This document shows, piece after piece, positions 20,561 through 32,500 of a stretch of 64,000 nucleotides of DNA (position 1 is its first letter; each line of letters starts with the position of its first letter). The stretch is taken from the NCBI GenBank assembly GCA_018389105.1, contig JACATO010002131.1, positions 747,501 to 811,500 of the forward strand. The letters are read 5' to 3'. The notes below the pieces were generated by a model that worked only from the letters and a program-made list of their open reading frames with translations, was not told the origin of the DNA and did no database searches. A program made the translations under genes and the position numbers. This DNA is from Nautilus pompilius. Its lineage: Eukaryota; Mollusca; Cephalopoda; Nautilida; Nautilidae.

Positions 20561-23500
20561 CTCGCGTTCCACTTGGTACTGCGGAGATAGATGGGGACTA
20601 ATTGCTGTTTCGCAGACTTCTTCCAAACAGGCCGCATTCTCTGACAGAGAACCGATTTACCGGGACGTTCATCCGCACGCATAAAGTACATCCCGTGAAA
20701 ACCACGCGGCTTTGTTGTTTCACAGGCCATTACTAAAAATAAATAACCCATAGAATAAGTATTTTTAACACCTCTGGAGCCAGTATAAGTGATAATCTCC
20801 TCCTGCTTCCTTGAATAGCTATGATAATTGGATTACGACATTACAGAATTCGTGTTGTCGATGCCTTTAAACGAGAAGCACGCGACATGAAGTGTACTGG
20901 TCACTTGGTTGCCAAAAAAAAAGAAAACAATTTTCTGTTAAATTTCTTTTGTCCCGGTTATTAGTATTATTCTTGCTAAACCGATAATTCACTTGCTTGC
21001 GGCGTATGCAAATTTAAGTAGTCACGTGACACGTCATTTAATTCACCGCACCTATTTATGTATATAGACTGCGAGAGTTGTATGTTGCTGGTTAGCCACC
21101 TGAGGTACATTTGTACCCCACTGCTCTCTAAATCTGGGTACAGGCTGAGCCACAAGGGCGAACCTTTCCCGTTAATATAACCTCCTGTGAACGACAGATC
21201 CGTCGTATATGACTCCACGTGTTTTCCATCACGGTTATATCTGCCTAATGTACAGCCACGTGCTTCGAGGGTGGTATAAGTAAGAAGAAGAAAAACAACC
21301 GACGGCATGCAGAAGGATGTCACTAGGTTCACAAGGTCAGTGATGGTGGACGCTGGTACAAACTCCTTCCTCAGTGCTATGGCTACAGCTGGCGATTTCT
21401 TAGACTTAAAACGACCGTACACACACACACACTCGGGCCAAACGTTTGCAAGAAAACAAAGTAAAATGGGACAATTATTTTAGAAAAGTATATAGTTAAT
21501 TTATTTCTTGTCATAACATAGGGAATGTACAATTCACTTCATAAATAGAACCCCACTCCCCAAAATTGCATACCTCACCTTATGCCGTTTTGGCGAAAGT
21601 CTGTAATCACTTTTTTTGGGCCTCCTGTTCCTACCCTACAAAACTCTATGCTTGATCATTTAATATTATTGTTTTCTTAACTTTATGCGCATAATTGTAG
21701 ATTTACTTCATCCCTGCTAAATTAATGGTACAGAACGAAAAAACCTTTTTGAAGGCGTTCAGTGCTCTTCTGATTTGGAGGATCTGAGAGTGGGGAAAGA
21801 GAAAGTGAGCTGGCAGTTAGTGCGAGTTGTCCCCCGTTAGTTTGTTAATAGGAGGATTCGAAATGGCAACTTGGTTAATTTGAAAAACTCTTGTATAAAT
21901 GCAGAATGGCATCCAATTTAAAAAAAAACAAACAAACAACAAAGTAGTCTGCATTCTCCTTAGTACAAATTACAAATTTTTTTTTTTTTTTTGCCAAAGT
22001 CTTCATCACGGTGCAGCCATTTTCTTTGAAATACGCTTTGAGCTGAGCGAGGAACGCCAGACAAGTGGTGACGAACCTCGTCGCTAAAATAATTAGAAAC
22101 ACAGCGTCAGAAGAAAAACGATGGACCAAAAAATGACCTAAAGAATGCAAAAGAACCAACAAGTGAAGTGGTCAGTCTTTATCAAAACACACAGCCTGAC
22201 GTGAAATATCTTCTAAAGAAACTTTTCAGAATTGGAATTGTTTGAGGCTATGAGGAGAAAAGACGTGCGCGCACTGGTTGTAAACTTTATTAGTAATATA
22301 TAAAGGAAGCAAAGAAGTACTCAAGGAATGGAACCGTTCTAGTTGTAAATAATGTAAACCGATGAAGATCATTTAAAATTAATAGTGGATTACCTTAACT
22401 CTGAACTTTATCAAGCTGTAAAAGTTCGGATACTGTCAGCATATTTTGGCCAACCAGATCCTTGGCAACATTTGCTGCTAATCGCTTAGTCCGCCTTTTG
22501 GATGACGAAGGACCCAATGCTGAACTACCAGAGTTTAATTCTACAACTTCTAACTTGCACAATAGAGATCCTGATATTGCCAAGAAATGTTGAAATCTAT
22601 AAATTTCATGGAACTAAAACGAGCGGGAAAAATGTATGATGAGTGCACTGTATTCGGCATTCAGATTCTTGGCAGTGTCATCAAGCAAATGTAAGATGAC
22701 AAGTTTATTAGTTGCAGGACTGCAGTGGCGAATTGCAGTTTGAATACTCTGCTACTACTAATGTATTCACAGAACAGAATGGAGCCAATAGTGTGCTTCT
22801 AGCACTGAATGAAGCCCTGACAATATGTCGTTCAAATTCAGAAACGATGAGTGGAAAATCAGTAAACACAGTGAAAGACTCTGGTGTTTGGAAAATTCGA
22901 GTAACAAGTACGAGAGAGAGAGAGAGAGATTTTACTGGAGATGGAAAAGAGAAATCGAAACCCTAAAACATGGAATAACAAGCAAATCTCTCAAACAGAA
23001 CTTATGGTAGCCACCCTAGATGTCTACCAGAATCAACAGAAGCGACTGCGCGTGACGATTTCATCCCTTTTGACATACTAACTTGCTAAGATTCAACAAT
23101 TTAAATTAAAAAAAAACAAAACCTACAGTTGCTGAAGGAATGACCCTTTTACTAGAATTCGTAATCCAAAATCCAAAAAAAATCGGAAGATGGGTTATTC
23201 GCAGAAGCACGTGAACAGTGCAAAAATCATTCCTGAGACCCCTCATCCGCCAGGGGAAAGTTTTGCCAGTAGCCGCATCTCTATCGCTACCTCTCGGTGA
23301 AAAAAAAAAAAACTGAAAATAATTGCGCCACATCGTAATTTTATTGTGAATGAAGACGCCAAAGCAGACTTAAGCATGATCATCCAGAGTCCGCTGATGT
23401 CCACTTTCCTTCAGCAGCCAGATACAGAACGCGACGACCACTCTAACGCGGGCGCTTCTCCCCAGCGACAATTTGTCAAGAAATTCTTTCGGGAAGAACG

Positions 23501-26500
23501 CGCATCTCCTATCCTTTCCTTTTCTTTTTAAAAATCATCTAACCGCTAAATTTCTCTAAACCAAACAGAATTGGGCCTTTTGAGTTCAGTCCCTAACCCT
23601 AACACTGCCCTGGTCTCTCGCGGGTGCCCCACCCACCTCCATCCTTTTTTTGTTTGTCTCGGACGGATCACGTCTGTTTCGGTATGTCAGAGGTCGGCGG
23701 AAGTGTTACGTAAAATCGAACAGCCGGGCTAGTTGTCCTGTCCCCACCCCTCCATCGCAGCAGATCGGGGATTAAGATAACGAAACAAAAGACCGAGTTA
23801 TTCACGAAGCAAAAAAAAAAAACAACAAACACAAACATGAAGCGGGCTGCGGATGTTATTCGCCCGTGAAAGTAGTTCGTGACAGGGTGCGCGTGTGTGT
23901 GATAAGAGATGATGACGACAAAGAGCTGCGCAGTAAACTAATTATCAGTGGACTTTTGGCTGCAGTGAACCTCCTCCTCCTCCTCCTCCTCCCCCCACCA
24001 CTGAAAGAAAGAAGCCAGAGTTCAGCGAAAGGTTAAAACCATCAAGTTAGATAAACAACGAACGTTAGAAAAAAACTTAAGGATTCTCCGTTATTCCGGC
24101 AGTTGTCCCGTGACCACTTTCTCAGGAGAAATGAGGGAGATAGCGGGAGAGGATTATCAAGTGTAATAGACAAGTGAGCAGCCAGCCCATTCAGTTAGCA
24201 ACTGAGGATAATGGTCACAAAATTTAAAGCCATACTAACACAGACGCAAACCATTGTGCGTGTAATAAGGGCGTGATTGGGGAGAGAAATACTATTGACA
24301 CTAGACCTAATTTAGCCACTTCTCTGGCACTCGGTTGTAATCGGAGGCCTGTTCCATCCCATTGTTTTCGTCGTTACCGACTCTCTTGAGCATTTGACAT
24401 GGTATCCCGCATCCGCTGTGTTCATCACGTGCGCGGTGTGTGACGTACCCCGCCTCAGACTAGCAGAGCTACTGCAGTGAGTCGAGACATGGTTACGGTC
24501 CTTTGATCTGCGTTTAGGAGACGTCATATACATACAAAGAAGTCTTACTTTCTCTCACGTCCTCCTAGGGAGAAGAGAGAAAGGGGATCTGTCTCTATAA
24601 CAAACACTGCCTGTTTCTGGTCGCTGTTCAAATAAAACTCGGTTATTCGATAATTTTTCGGGGAAAGTCAGATAATGGAGTCGTTTACATAAAAATTTGC
24701 TTACTGGTTACTGCCAAATTAACGAACTTAAAGGAATTCTGGGTCTAAATGAACCAACGCGTGAAATGAAAAAGAAAGAGAAATAGGGGGAATAAACAAA
24801 TCATTTCCTAAGTTTATATCAGAGCGGGAGGAATCTAAAGAAGGGGGATAGTTTGCAGGGGGAGATACCCGCTCCTTTCAATTCACGTTCGCCATCACGG
24901 TGTACCCTCCCCTAACTCACTGATCACGTGCTAGTAAGTAGTAGGCTACGGTAAAGATTTTGTTGTTGTTGTTATTGACGTCTAAAGAAAATGTTTTAAA
25001 AGTTTTGATTGCGAATATGTCCAGATATATCTTTGTATCCTTCCAGAATCTGTCTGACGCTTTCATTTTAACGCGGAATTCAAACAGGATGTATTAGCGA
25101 GTACCGGAAGTAGCATGATGTAAATCAAATGACCATCGCGTCAGAGGTTTTGCTGAAGGTAGAAGACGGCTGTGGAGTCCTAGAAAGCTAAGTAAACAGT
25201 GACTTGATCATCTGCTCCAAGGTGCAAAGGTCGAGATTGTGCTGATTCCTGCCGGTCTTTGGCCAGTGACCGTTTTGGGTCTCGGCCACACGAGTGACGT
25301 CATTTGTCTGGTCTGTGGTGATGTAACAATAGCGGCCACTTCCTGGCGAATAAAGTAATGTGGAGGAACACTGAAGTCGGCCAGCAGCCAAACGTTCATT
25401 TAGTCTGTCACTAAAGAAATTGTCTTCCGTCACAACTTCTTATCTGCGAGAAATATTTCCGAAGAAATTGTCGATGAACCTGCACTATTCTCCCATCATG
25501 ATTTTCTAACGCTATAATTCCCCTGCCTCATCAGCAGAAAACCAAAGCCGAAATCCACGCAGCTCTAACATTGTTGTTTATCGTTCAGGTTCACCCCCTA
25601 AAATTACTAATTACACATTATTAAATGTTCAATGACTAATTATTTTATATGTACATACTTCAGATACCATCAAACTGTGTTTTCGAGCAGAGAGTAGAAC
25701 AAGTAGTGATGTCAGAATCCACACAAACGCAATTCATCACACGACCTTGCATAATTATGGCGAATAACCGAACGTCATCCACATCTGTGAAGCGCACCTA
25801 GCTGTCTATGGCTTTCTTGAGAGGAGAGCTATGGCGTCCCCATCCATGCGTGTTTTAAAGTGTACCGTAAGTATAAAATTGAGAGAAATTCCCTTGAAAT
25901 TAATTACACCGGCGAGTTAATATTGCAGACAGTTTTATTTACGGGGAACCTTTGATAACCGGACTTCAGTGTTTCTTTCGCGACCGGTTTTCAGCAAGAC
26001 AATCGACGAAGCGGAATGACTCTCCACGATGACCTTTTCTCTCTCTTTTTTCTTTTGCCTTACTTCAAAGGCAACCATACCTATCGGTTCTCATCACCAT
26101 ACTCCAGGATGTACGATTCGACCCATGATATGACCAGAACAATGTTTTGTTGGTTTTCATTCGCACAGGAATTTTTACTGGTCTACTGAGAATGACACGA
26201 ACAAATTGTAGATGGCCACAGTGAAAGACCAAATCGAAGATGCGGCCGCATCACTGTCGTTGAACCCAGTGGACGTCTCAGCGAAGCCACTTCCAGAGGA
26301 GGGGAGATTATCCGGAAAATGAGCAACAGCCCCTTTGCCAAAAAAAACCGATTGGTTTGAAAAACCTCCGGAGAACCGGCAACAGAATGTCTACTCGCTC
26401 TCTGAGGCGTCCAAGACCACGTAGGCAAGCTTCGGACCAGTCAAAGTTTCCACTGGAAGCTGAGAACTTGCAAGGGAGGGGCTTACACACAGTTGTGAGG

Positions 26501-26815
26501 TGAAGGTGTAAGAAAATGACCTATAAATGGTGAACTGCATGGGTGGGGGTAAAACGTCAATATTTACACCCATCAGTAACGCACTATGTCACCATCAGCA
26601 TCCAAACAGGCAGCGACGTCGCATCCTCCACGTGAGTCGACTTAGCGCTCACTTCTTTTGGTGGTGGTGGTGATGGGGGGGAGACGTTTTGAAAACGTAC
26701 GCACCACTCTTCCAGCAATCCATCGAGGCGTCATCCCCCCCCCCTTCCCGGCGATGAGCACATGAAGAATTACAAATGATTTGGTGATGACCGTTTAGTG
26801 TCTGTTGTTCAAATC
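20561..26815. other. Intergenic, CpG-rich, no gene recognised
   Basis: Six kilobases with CpG frequency far above the flanking gene bodies; 27 CpGs were counted in 24001-24600. Small tracts include (CTC)n at about 23970-23995 and (GA)n at about 22913-22930. The longest open frame outside repeats is on the minus strand at 20976-21428 (150 codons), of unknown nature. A minus-strand open frame at 25188-25433 is likewise unassigned. No transposon family was identified. Confidence 0.45.
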
Positions 26816-26820
26816 GCCTA

Positions 26821-27233
26821 GTCTCTCTCTCTCTCTTCATCCTTCTCTCTCTCTCTCTTCATCCTTCGTCTCTCTCTCTCTCATCCTTCGTCTCTCTCTC
26901 TCTTCATCCTTCGTCTCTCTCTCTCTTCATCCTTCGTCTCTTTCTCTCTTCATCCTTCATCTCTCTCTCTCTCTCTTCATCCTTCATCTCTCTCTCTCTC
27001 TCTTCATCCTTCATCTCTCTCTCTCTTCATCCTTCATCTCTCATCTCTCTCTCTCTCTTCATCCTTCATCTCCCTCTCTCTTCATCCTTCATCTCTCATC
27101 TCTCTCTCTCTCTTCATCCTTCATCTCTCTCTCTCTCTTCATCCTTCATCTCTCTCTCTCTCTCCATCTCCCGCCCTCTTTGTCTCTTTCTCCTGCCTGC
27201 CTCTTCCTCTGTTTCATCCTTCACCTCTCTCTC
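26821..27233. repeat. CT-rich minisatellite, unit (TC)n-TTCATCCTTCA/G
   Basis: About 14 copies of TTCATCCTTC, each followed by C[A/G]TC and a variable (TC)4-8 run, occur in about 410 bases. The unit is 22-28 bases long. The + strand is almost purely pyrimidine apart from the spacer. Open reading through it (Ser/Leu/His-rich) is a repeat artefact. Confidence 0.95.
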
Positions 27234-27239
27234 TGAGCA

Positions 27240-28995
27240 GTATATTTCATGTACATTATGCACCTTTCTGTGAAATCGCAGGTAAGCCAAAGACTTCGAA
27301 ACTTACACCAAACACGAATAAACACGTGGTACTGTCAGGATCGCGGGTCGGTCGGTGTCTTCCTTTTCTCCAACAGATTCGCGCTTAGCCAAAGTTTACC
27401 AAGAGACTCTGTTGATGCCTTCAAGATGATACCCCATACGTGCAAAAGTTTCCCTTGCTCTCGATTATCAACGCATTTTTTACCATATGTTAGTAATTGT
27501 TTTCTTTCCGTCCGTCAGTGCAACATAATCCGGATAGATTTAAGAGCGCAAAAATAAATTTCCAGTCGCGAATGGTTCACTGTTTCAACTTTAGTTCTAT
27601 CCATAGAGCTGATTAAAAATGTCCTAAATATTAAATACGGAAAAAAAAATATATAATAGTCATCCCACCCTTCCCCAAGTATTCTTTCGAAATAATAACA
27701 ATATGTATATACTCTGTATGCTGACAAACCCACCTGTAAAAATCCATGGTCTTAATTTTCGAGTAATAGCCAGACTGAGAACACACGAGACAGGGCGGAG
27801 AAGCGGTTTTTCAAATTCAAAACACACACCTGCCCCTTAATGCGACCGACTTTGGCTCTCATCCAGTTCCTGTCGTCTTAAGTCGGGGTTTCTGTTACGG
27901 ACTCGCAGCTACTTTCGAAGTAAATCAGAGATAACGGTTTTTATTCAAAAATTGTTTTCTTTCCAACTGAAAATCATGTAATAATAATAATAATAATAAT
28001 TTAAATAATGATCTCAACAACGGAAAATGCTTATCTTATGACGATGCATTTTTGAAGTGATACCATAATTTTAATTAATTTTTAAAATATTTTATTCTAA
28101 GAAAATTATTAGTTTTTATCAGGTGAACAGGATGCCTGTCTGACATTTAAATTCTGTAAATTTCTGTAATTTTGTTTCCACAACACGAAGTTTCTATAAC
28201 CATCTGTACAACATATTCGCTCTACACAAGTCAACACGGCGCTTAATATATATATAAAAAAAAAGAAAAGATAAATGCGCGTGTGCCATTCGTGAAATAT
28301 GCGTGACGCTGATTCAGCTGCCAATATCAAACAGAAACATCTATTTGTAGGCACGCACTCATTTCTGGATTCCGTCTCTTTTTTTTTTATATTGGTCGAA
28401 CACCCAACGATGAGGCCGTTCGTTGCAGCTTTGAATATCACTGCCGTCTGGTGCCAGAGATAGGTACCAAACATAAATATAGACGCACATCACCCGCTGC
28501 GACGGGACCCGTTACTGTACCAAGGTGCGCGATGAATGACATAAAAGACTATGCATATAAAACGACGACAGCGTGATGATGACGATGATGCTAAATTGAG
28601 GATTTCTGATTAAATTCGATAGGCTTCGGTAGAAAGATAGCTAATCAGTGTGTAAAAGATTAATTAGGATCTCTCTCTCTTCATCCTTCATCTCTCCCTC
28701 TCTCTAGCTAAAGGTGCGGTACTTTCGTTCTTAAAAAAATAGCTTACGCTAAAATGCTGGCTGGTTAGTTATTTATGCATTAAAATGCTGATATATATAT
28801 ATTATTATATATATATTTATATATAATGAGATAAGTTGTTTACATGTAAAGGTTAATTTTTGAGCAGGTGAGTGACTGATGATGTTTAAAAAAAACAACA
28901 ACACTGAACAGAGATCATTTTAAGGGGGGGCAGAATTCTTTTTAGCTCCACATAACATGGAATTCCGTTATAACGGAAAATATGTCTGCAGATGC
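27240..28995. other. Intergenic flank upstream of the CERT1 promoter
   Basis: CpG-containing intergenic sequence with an (AAT)n run at 27979-28000 and an AT palindromic microsatellite at 28791-28826. An isolated copy of the CT minisatellite unit, TCTTCATCCTTCATCTC, sits at about 28678-28694. No gene is recognised. Confidence 0.5.
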
Positions 28996-28999
28996 GTTC

Positions 29000-29313
29000 A
29001 TCTGAGAGAGAGAGAGAGAGGGAGGGAATTGATGGCTGGCTCGGGCGAGTCCGGTTCGGACAGTTATCTCCTCCTGTCGTTTTGCCAGCCCGCTTCACTT
29101 TTACCCCCTCCCCGATGACATCATTGCGATGTTTCCAAAATGGCGTCTGATCACCTCGGGGGTGAAGGGTGACTGAGGCGTGTTGTGTGTGTTTTTTTTT
29201 TAATCCTCCTTCTTCTTCTTCTTCTCCCCCCCCTCCTCTCCACCGTGAGACCGCCGTCACATGAGGGCCGCCTGAGAGAGAGAGAGAGGGAGCCGGGATT
29301 TTACGCGCCCAGC
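29000..29313 (+). promoter_or_regulatory. CERT1: CERT1 promoter and 5' UTR region
   Basis: The region is CpG-containing and GA/CT-rich: (GA)7-like runs at about 29004-29020 and 29274-29288 could bind GAGA-type factors. A CRE/ATF-like TGACATCA lies at 29116-29123, and a YY1-like CCAAAATGGCGTC at 29135-29147, typical of TATA-less housekeeping promoters. No TATA box is evident. If transcription begins near the YY1 site, short upstream open frames at 29140-29172 and 29261-29275 precede the main ATG. The transcription start is not determined. Confidence 0.5.
29261..29275 (+). promoter_or_regulatory. Minimal upstream ORF (ATGAGGGCCGCCTGA)
   Basis: A four-codon open frame ends 38 bases before the CERT1 ATG. 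It lies in the likely 5' UTR and could dampen translation. A further possible uORF starts at 29140. Confidence 0.3.
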
Positions 29314-29550
29314 ATGTCCGAGGAGAAAGACGTGCTGAGCCTCACCGATGACGAGGAGAACGACGAGTTCGAGGACGACCATCACCTGCCCGAGCTGTAC
29401 GGAACCCTGAGCAAATGGACCAACTACCTGCACGGCTGGCAGGACCGGTACATCGTGCTGAAGGACGGAACCCTCAGCTACTACAAGTCCGAGTCGGAGA
29501 CGGCTTTCGGGTGCAGGGGGGCCGTGAGTCTGAACAAGGCCGACGTGACG
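29314..29550 (+). CDS. CERT1: Ceramide transfer protein CERT1, first coding exon (partial gene)
   Basis: CERT1 (COL4A3BP, GPBP, STARD11) carries ceramide from the ER to the trans-Golgi for sphingomyelin synthesis. This exon encodes its first 79 residues: an acidic N-terminus ([16 protein letters not shown]), then the start of the PI4P-binding PH domain, [35 protein letters not shown] and [14 protein letters not shown]. The KWTNY-HGWQDR-VLK-LSYYKSE-E-GCRG pattern is specific for CERT rather than OSBP. The ATG at 29314 has A at -3 and no in-frame upstream ATG. The donor ACG|GTGAGT is strong and in phase 0. The rest of the PH domain, the FFAT motif and the START domain must lie beyond the window. 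No continuing exon was seen up to 64000. Confidence 0.95.
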
Positions 29551-32500
29551 GTGAGTGGGTGTCTTGGTTCTGTTTCTCCCGCGGACTGCGTGGGTCGGGT
29601 TGTGTGCGGCTCTCAGGTTTACAATAGTTATAGCGAAACGTTCCCCCCACTCCCCCCACTCCCACAAACCCATCTCTTCGCACTGACACACACACCCACC
29701 CACTGTCCCGCGCTCGTCCGGAGAGGCTTTATTACACCTCTGCCGGCGGCCTGTAGATCGATGAATAATCGAGCGAGCGACTGGTTCGGATTCGCACCTG
29801 TAGTAATCACATGACGAAATCAGGACCACCCCCCTCCCCCGGGGGGGCGCACCTGTAGTTAGAGACGACTGGGTGGATTGCCCCAAAACAGAAATGAGCC
29901 AGTTTGTTGGCGACCGATTAAAGACAAGAGATTACTACTCTCTTGTATTGTGATTAGCACTCGGGGGGGGTTCGTGGCCCTCTGAATTCGAACAATTTGT
30001 TAGTTGGCTTCCTCTTTCTCTCTCTCTCTCTCCCGCATACACACACACACACAGACAGACAGACAGATGCTTTATTTCGTGAAGAAAATGAAAACGAAAC
30101 AGAACAAACTCTAGTGAGTCATTTACTAAATATTAAGTTACTATTCAGTCACCAGTCAAAAGTTTTAGCACCTCCCTCATAGTATTCCACATCGCTTATT
30201 AAATTTACCACTGTAATTTACTAATCACAGGCATAGTAGTATGGTGCTTTCAGCTCTACCATCATATTAGGATGGTTAAAACAAAACTTGGCTGAAATAG
30301 CATCGCCTCAGCGGTATCCAGACGGGGCTTCATTCGGATATCCCTCGTATTATATTTTGTGTTTAACGTGTGTTAGCAGTCATCATCTGAACGACAGACA
30401 GTTGTCGAAGGTGAGGACAGAAACTTAACTGTATACCATCATTTTAGAACAAAGCAGGGGAAAAAAAAAACGAAAAAAAAAACAAATTTAGATAACTCTA
30501 TCAATCTATTTTGTTTAAATTATGAAAACTACATGGTTAACACTACCATGTATAACTTAGAAAACTGCCTGAGCCAAGACCTTACCACAGTATTTATTAA
30601 TAAAGGTGTGTGTCTCTGGATTGTTGGGACTGTAAAGAATATTTTTACTGAAAGTATTCACATTTTTTCCCCAAAAGACCACCATACTACTAAATCTTTT
30701 CAGTTAAACGCGTTTTAGAATTTTAATTTTTGCGTAGATCACCCTCAGAAATAAAAAAGTAGGAGATTAAACTTTTCATTGTTATTAGCAGTAAAGTTAT
30801 GACTCTCAACAGGTTGGTTATTTAAGTCTGCTTCCGTGTACAGCACTAGCCTACATTTTGGAATTAATTAGATTCAACCATAGTAGTTCAGCATCATGGG
30901 ATTACACTTGTAAATTCTTAACTTTCCTGGTGCTACATAATAGTTAGAATTTTCAGTGGGAATACAAGATAGTAAGCATTGAAAATTCACGCTAACACAA
31001 GTAATTAGTGATTTATATAAAATTATTAGAAAATTATACTTAAGTTTAATATATTCACTTGCTTTTTTTCCCCTTTTATTTTAACTAACTAATTCTCCTC
31101 ATGCATTTTCTGTTCTTTGTCTTATAATGTTTTTCTATCCAGTAGATAAAGTATATTTTCATGATGCATTGTTCTTTTAATGTTGGTTTTTACATAAAAA
31201 TAACTTCCCTTATTTGCTCAGTATTAGCTGTTCATATGTACAACCATTCAAATTTAGTTTTCTTTATTTGAGAGGCTTTTTAAATTTTGAATTTAAAAAA
31301 AAAAAAAATCACACCAAAATAACCCTAATTCTCTTTTCATTACTGCTAGGGGGGGGGGGTGTACTTAAATCATAAGCTAGTTACGGCATTATGATTTTTG
31401 TTTTTACTGTGTTAGCAAGTACTCTGTCTATTTGATAATTTTATATCCTATTACGATGATCAAACTGTCCATGTTTAGAGAGAGAGAGAGCTAAGCTAAC
31501 TGTATAAAAGAAAGACCTTGAAGTGTTTATTTGCAATAAATTATTTTGGGACCTGCATGTTATAAAAAAAACAAACTTTCATTGGAGGGTTAGGGCTAAC
31601 GAACATTAGGACCAGGAAAAAACACTTCCAGTATGGAGAGAGAGAGTTCATTGTCTGGAGTGAAGATTGTTGCTTTAAAGTGGCTTCATTATCTTCTGTT
31701 ATTTGTAAAAGTGCTGGTCCTATTATTGTTTATTGACTCTGCTATTTGATGGTTATGAAGAGTAGTGCAACAACATTTACCTAACTTTTGATTCCTGCTT
31801 TAAGACTGTCACGCTTACTGGGATTTGAAGAGTTTGGGTTTTTGGAACCAACATTAATTTTTTAGTATATCCTTCTTGAATATACATATTTCATATGGAA
31901 CTTATAATTATTGACAAATTAAAAAAAGTAATTCTAAAACAGTCCATAACAGTAGTAAAATGCAATGATGGGAACTATCTGGGATCTGGGTGCCATTCTA
32001 TTTGGTAAGAGGGGACAACTGAGGTATCGTGTATGATACTTTGTTCTTCACTGGTATGCGGATAATGTTGCTGCGTAGTTGAATATCTGCCTGACATGAA
32101 TTGAGTGTTATATTCTTTTGTTTGTTACTGTCAAGGTCCCATTTTGAAACATTAGCCAGATTGTGTGCACAGTTATTTGGGGATCAGATGTTTGCTTGAT
32201 ACTTGAAAATACTTAGTTTATAGATTTTACCTGGATTTTTAAAATTTGATGCAACAGTGTATCTGACAGGTTCTTATTAATCATTCTGTGACATGGCAAT
32301 ATAGTATTGTCTTGATATTACAATGCTACAATCATTTAAACACCATAAAAGGAAGATGCTATTACTTGGCTGATCAAAGTCCACAGGTTCACTTAATACT
32401 TAGGTATAAGATGGAATTAATCTAAATTTTCCCTAATCTTTTCCATACTTACTAACAGTTATGTAGTGAGGAAATAGTATGCATTCTCCAAGATGAATTA

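Noticed and set aside
22395-22583. 62-codon minus-strand open frame (SSKRRTKRLAANVAKDLVG)
   Set aside because: It looks protein-like, but it is short, without a family match or clear splice context. It may be an unrecognised transposon fragment.
23583-23603. CCCTAACCCTAA, telomere-like units
   Set aside because: There are only two units, which is expected by chance and is not an interstitial telomeric array.
25188-25433. 81-codon minus-strand open frame
   Set aside because: There is no signal peptide, known motif or splice-supported continuation; its length is within chance.
26805-27236. 143-codon Ser/Leu/His-rich open frame
   Set aside because: It is a direct translation of the CT minisatellite.
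29257-29886. 209-codon minus-strand open frame across CERT1 exon 1
   Set aside because: It is the antisense shadow of the GC-rich CERT1 exon and flank.
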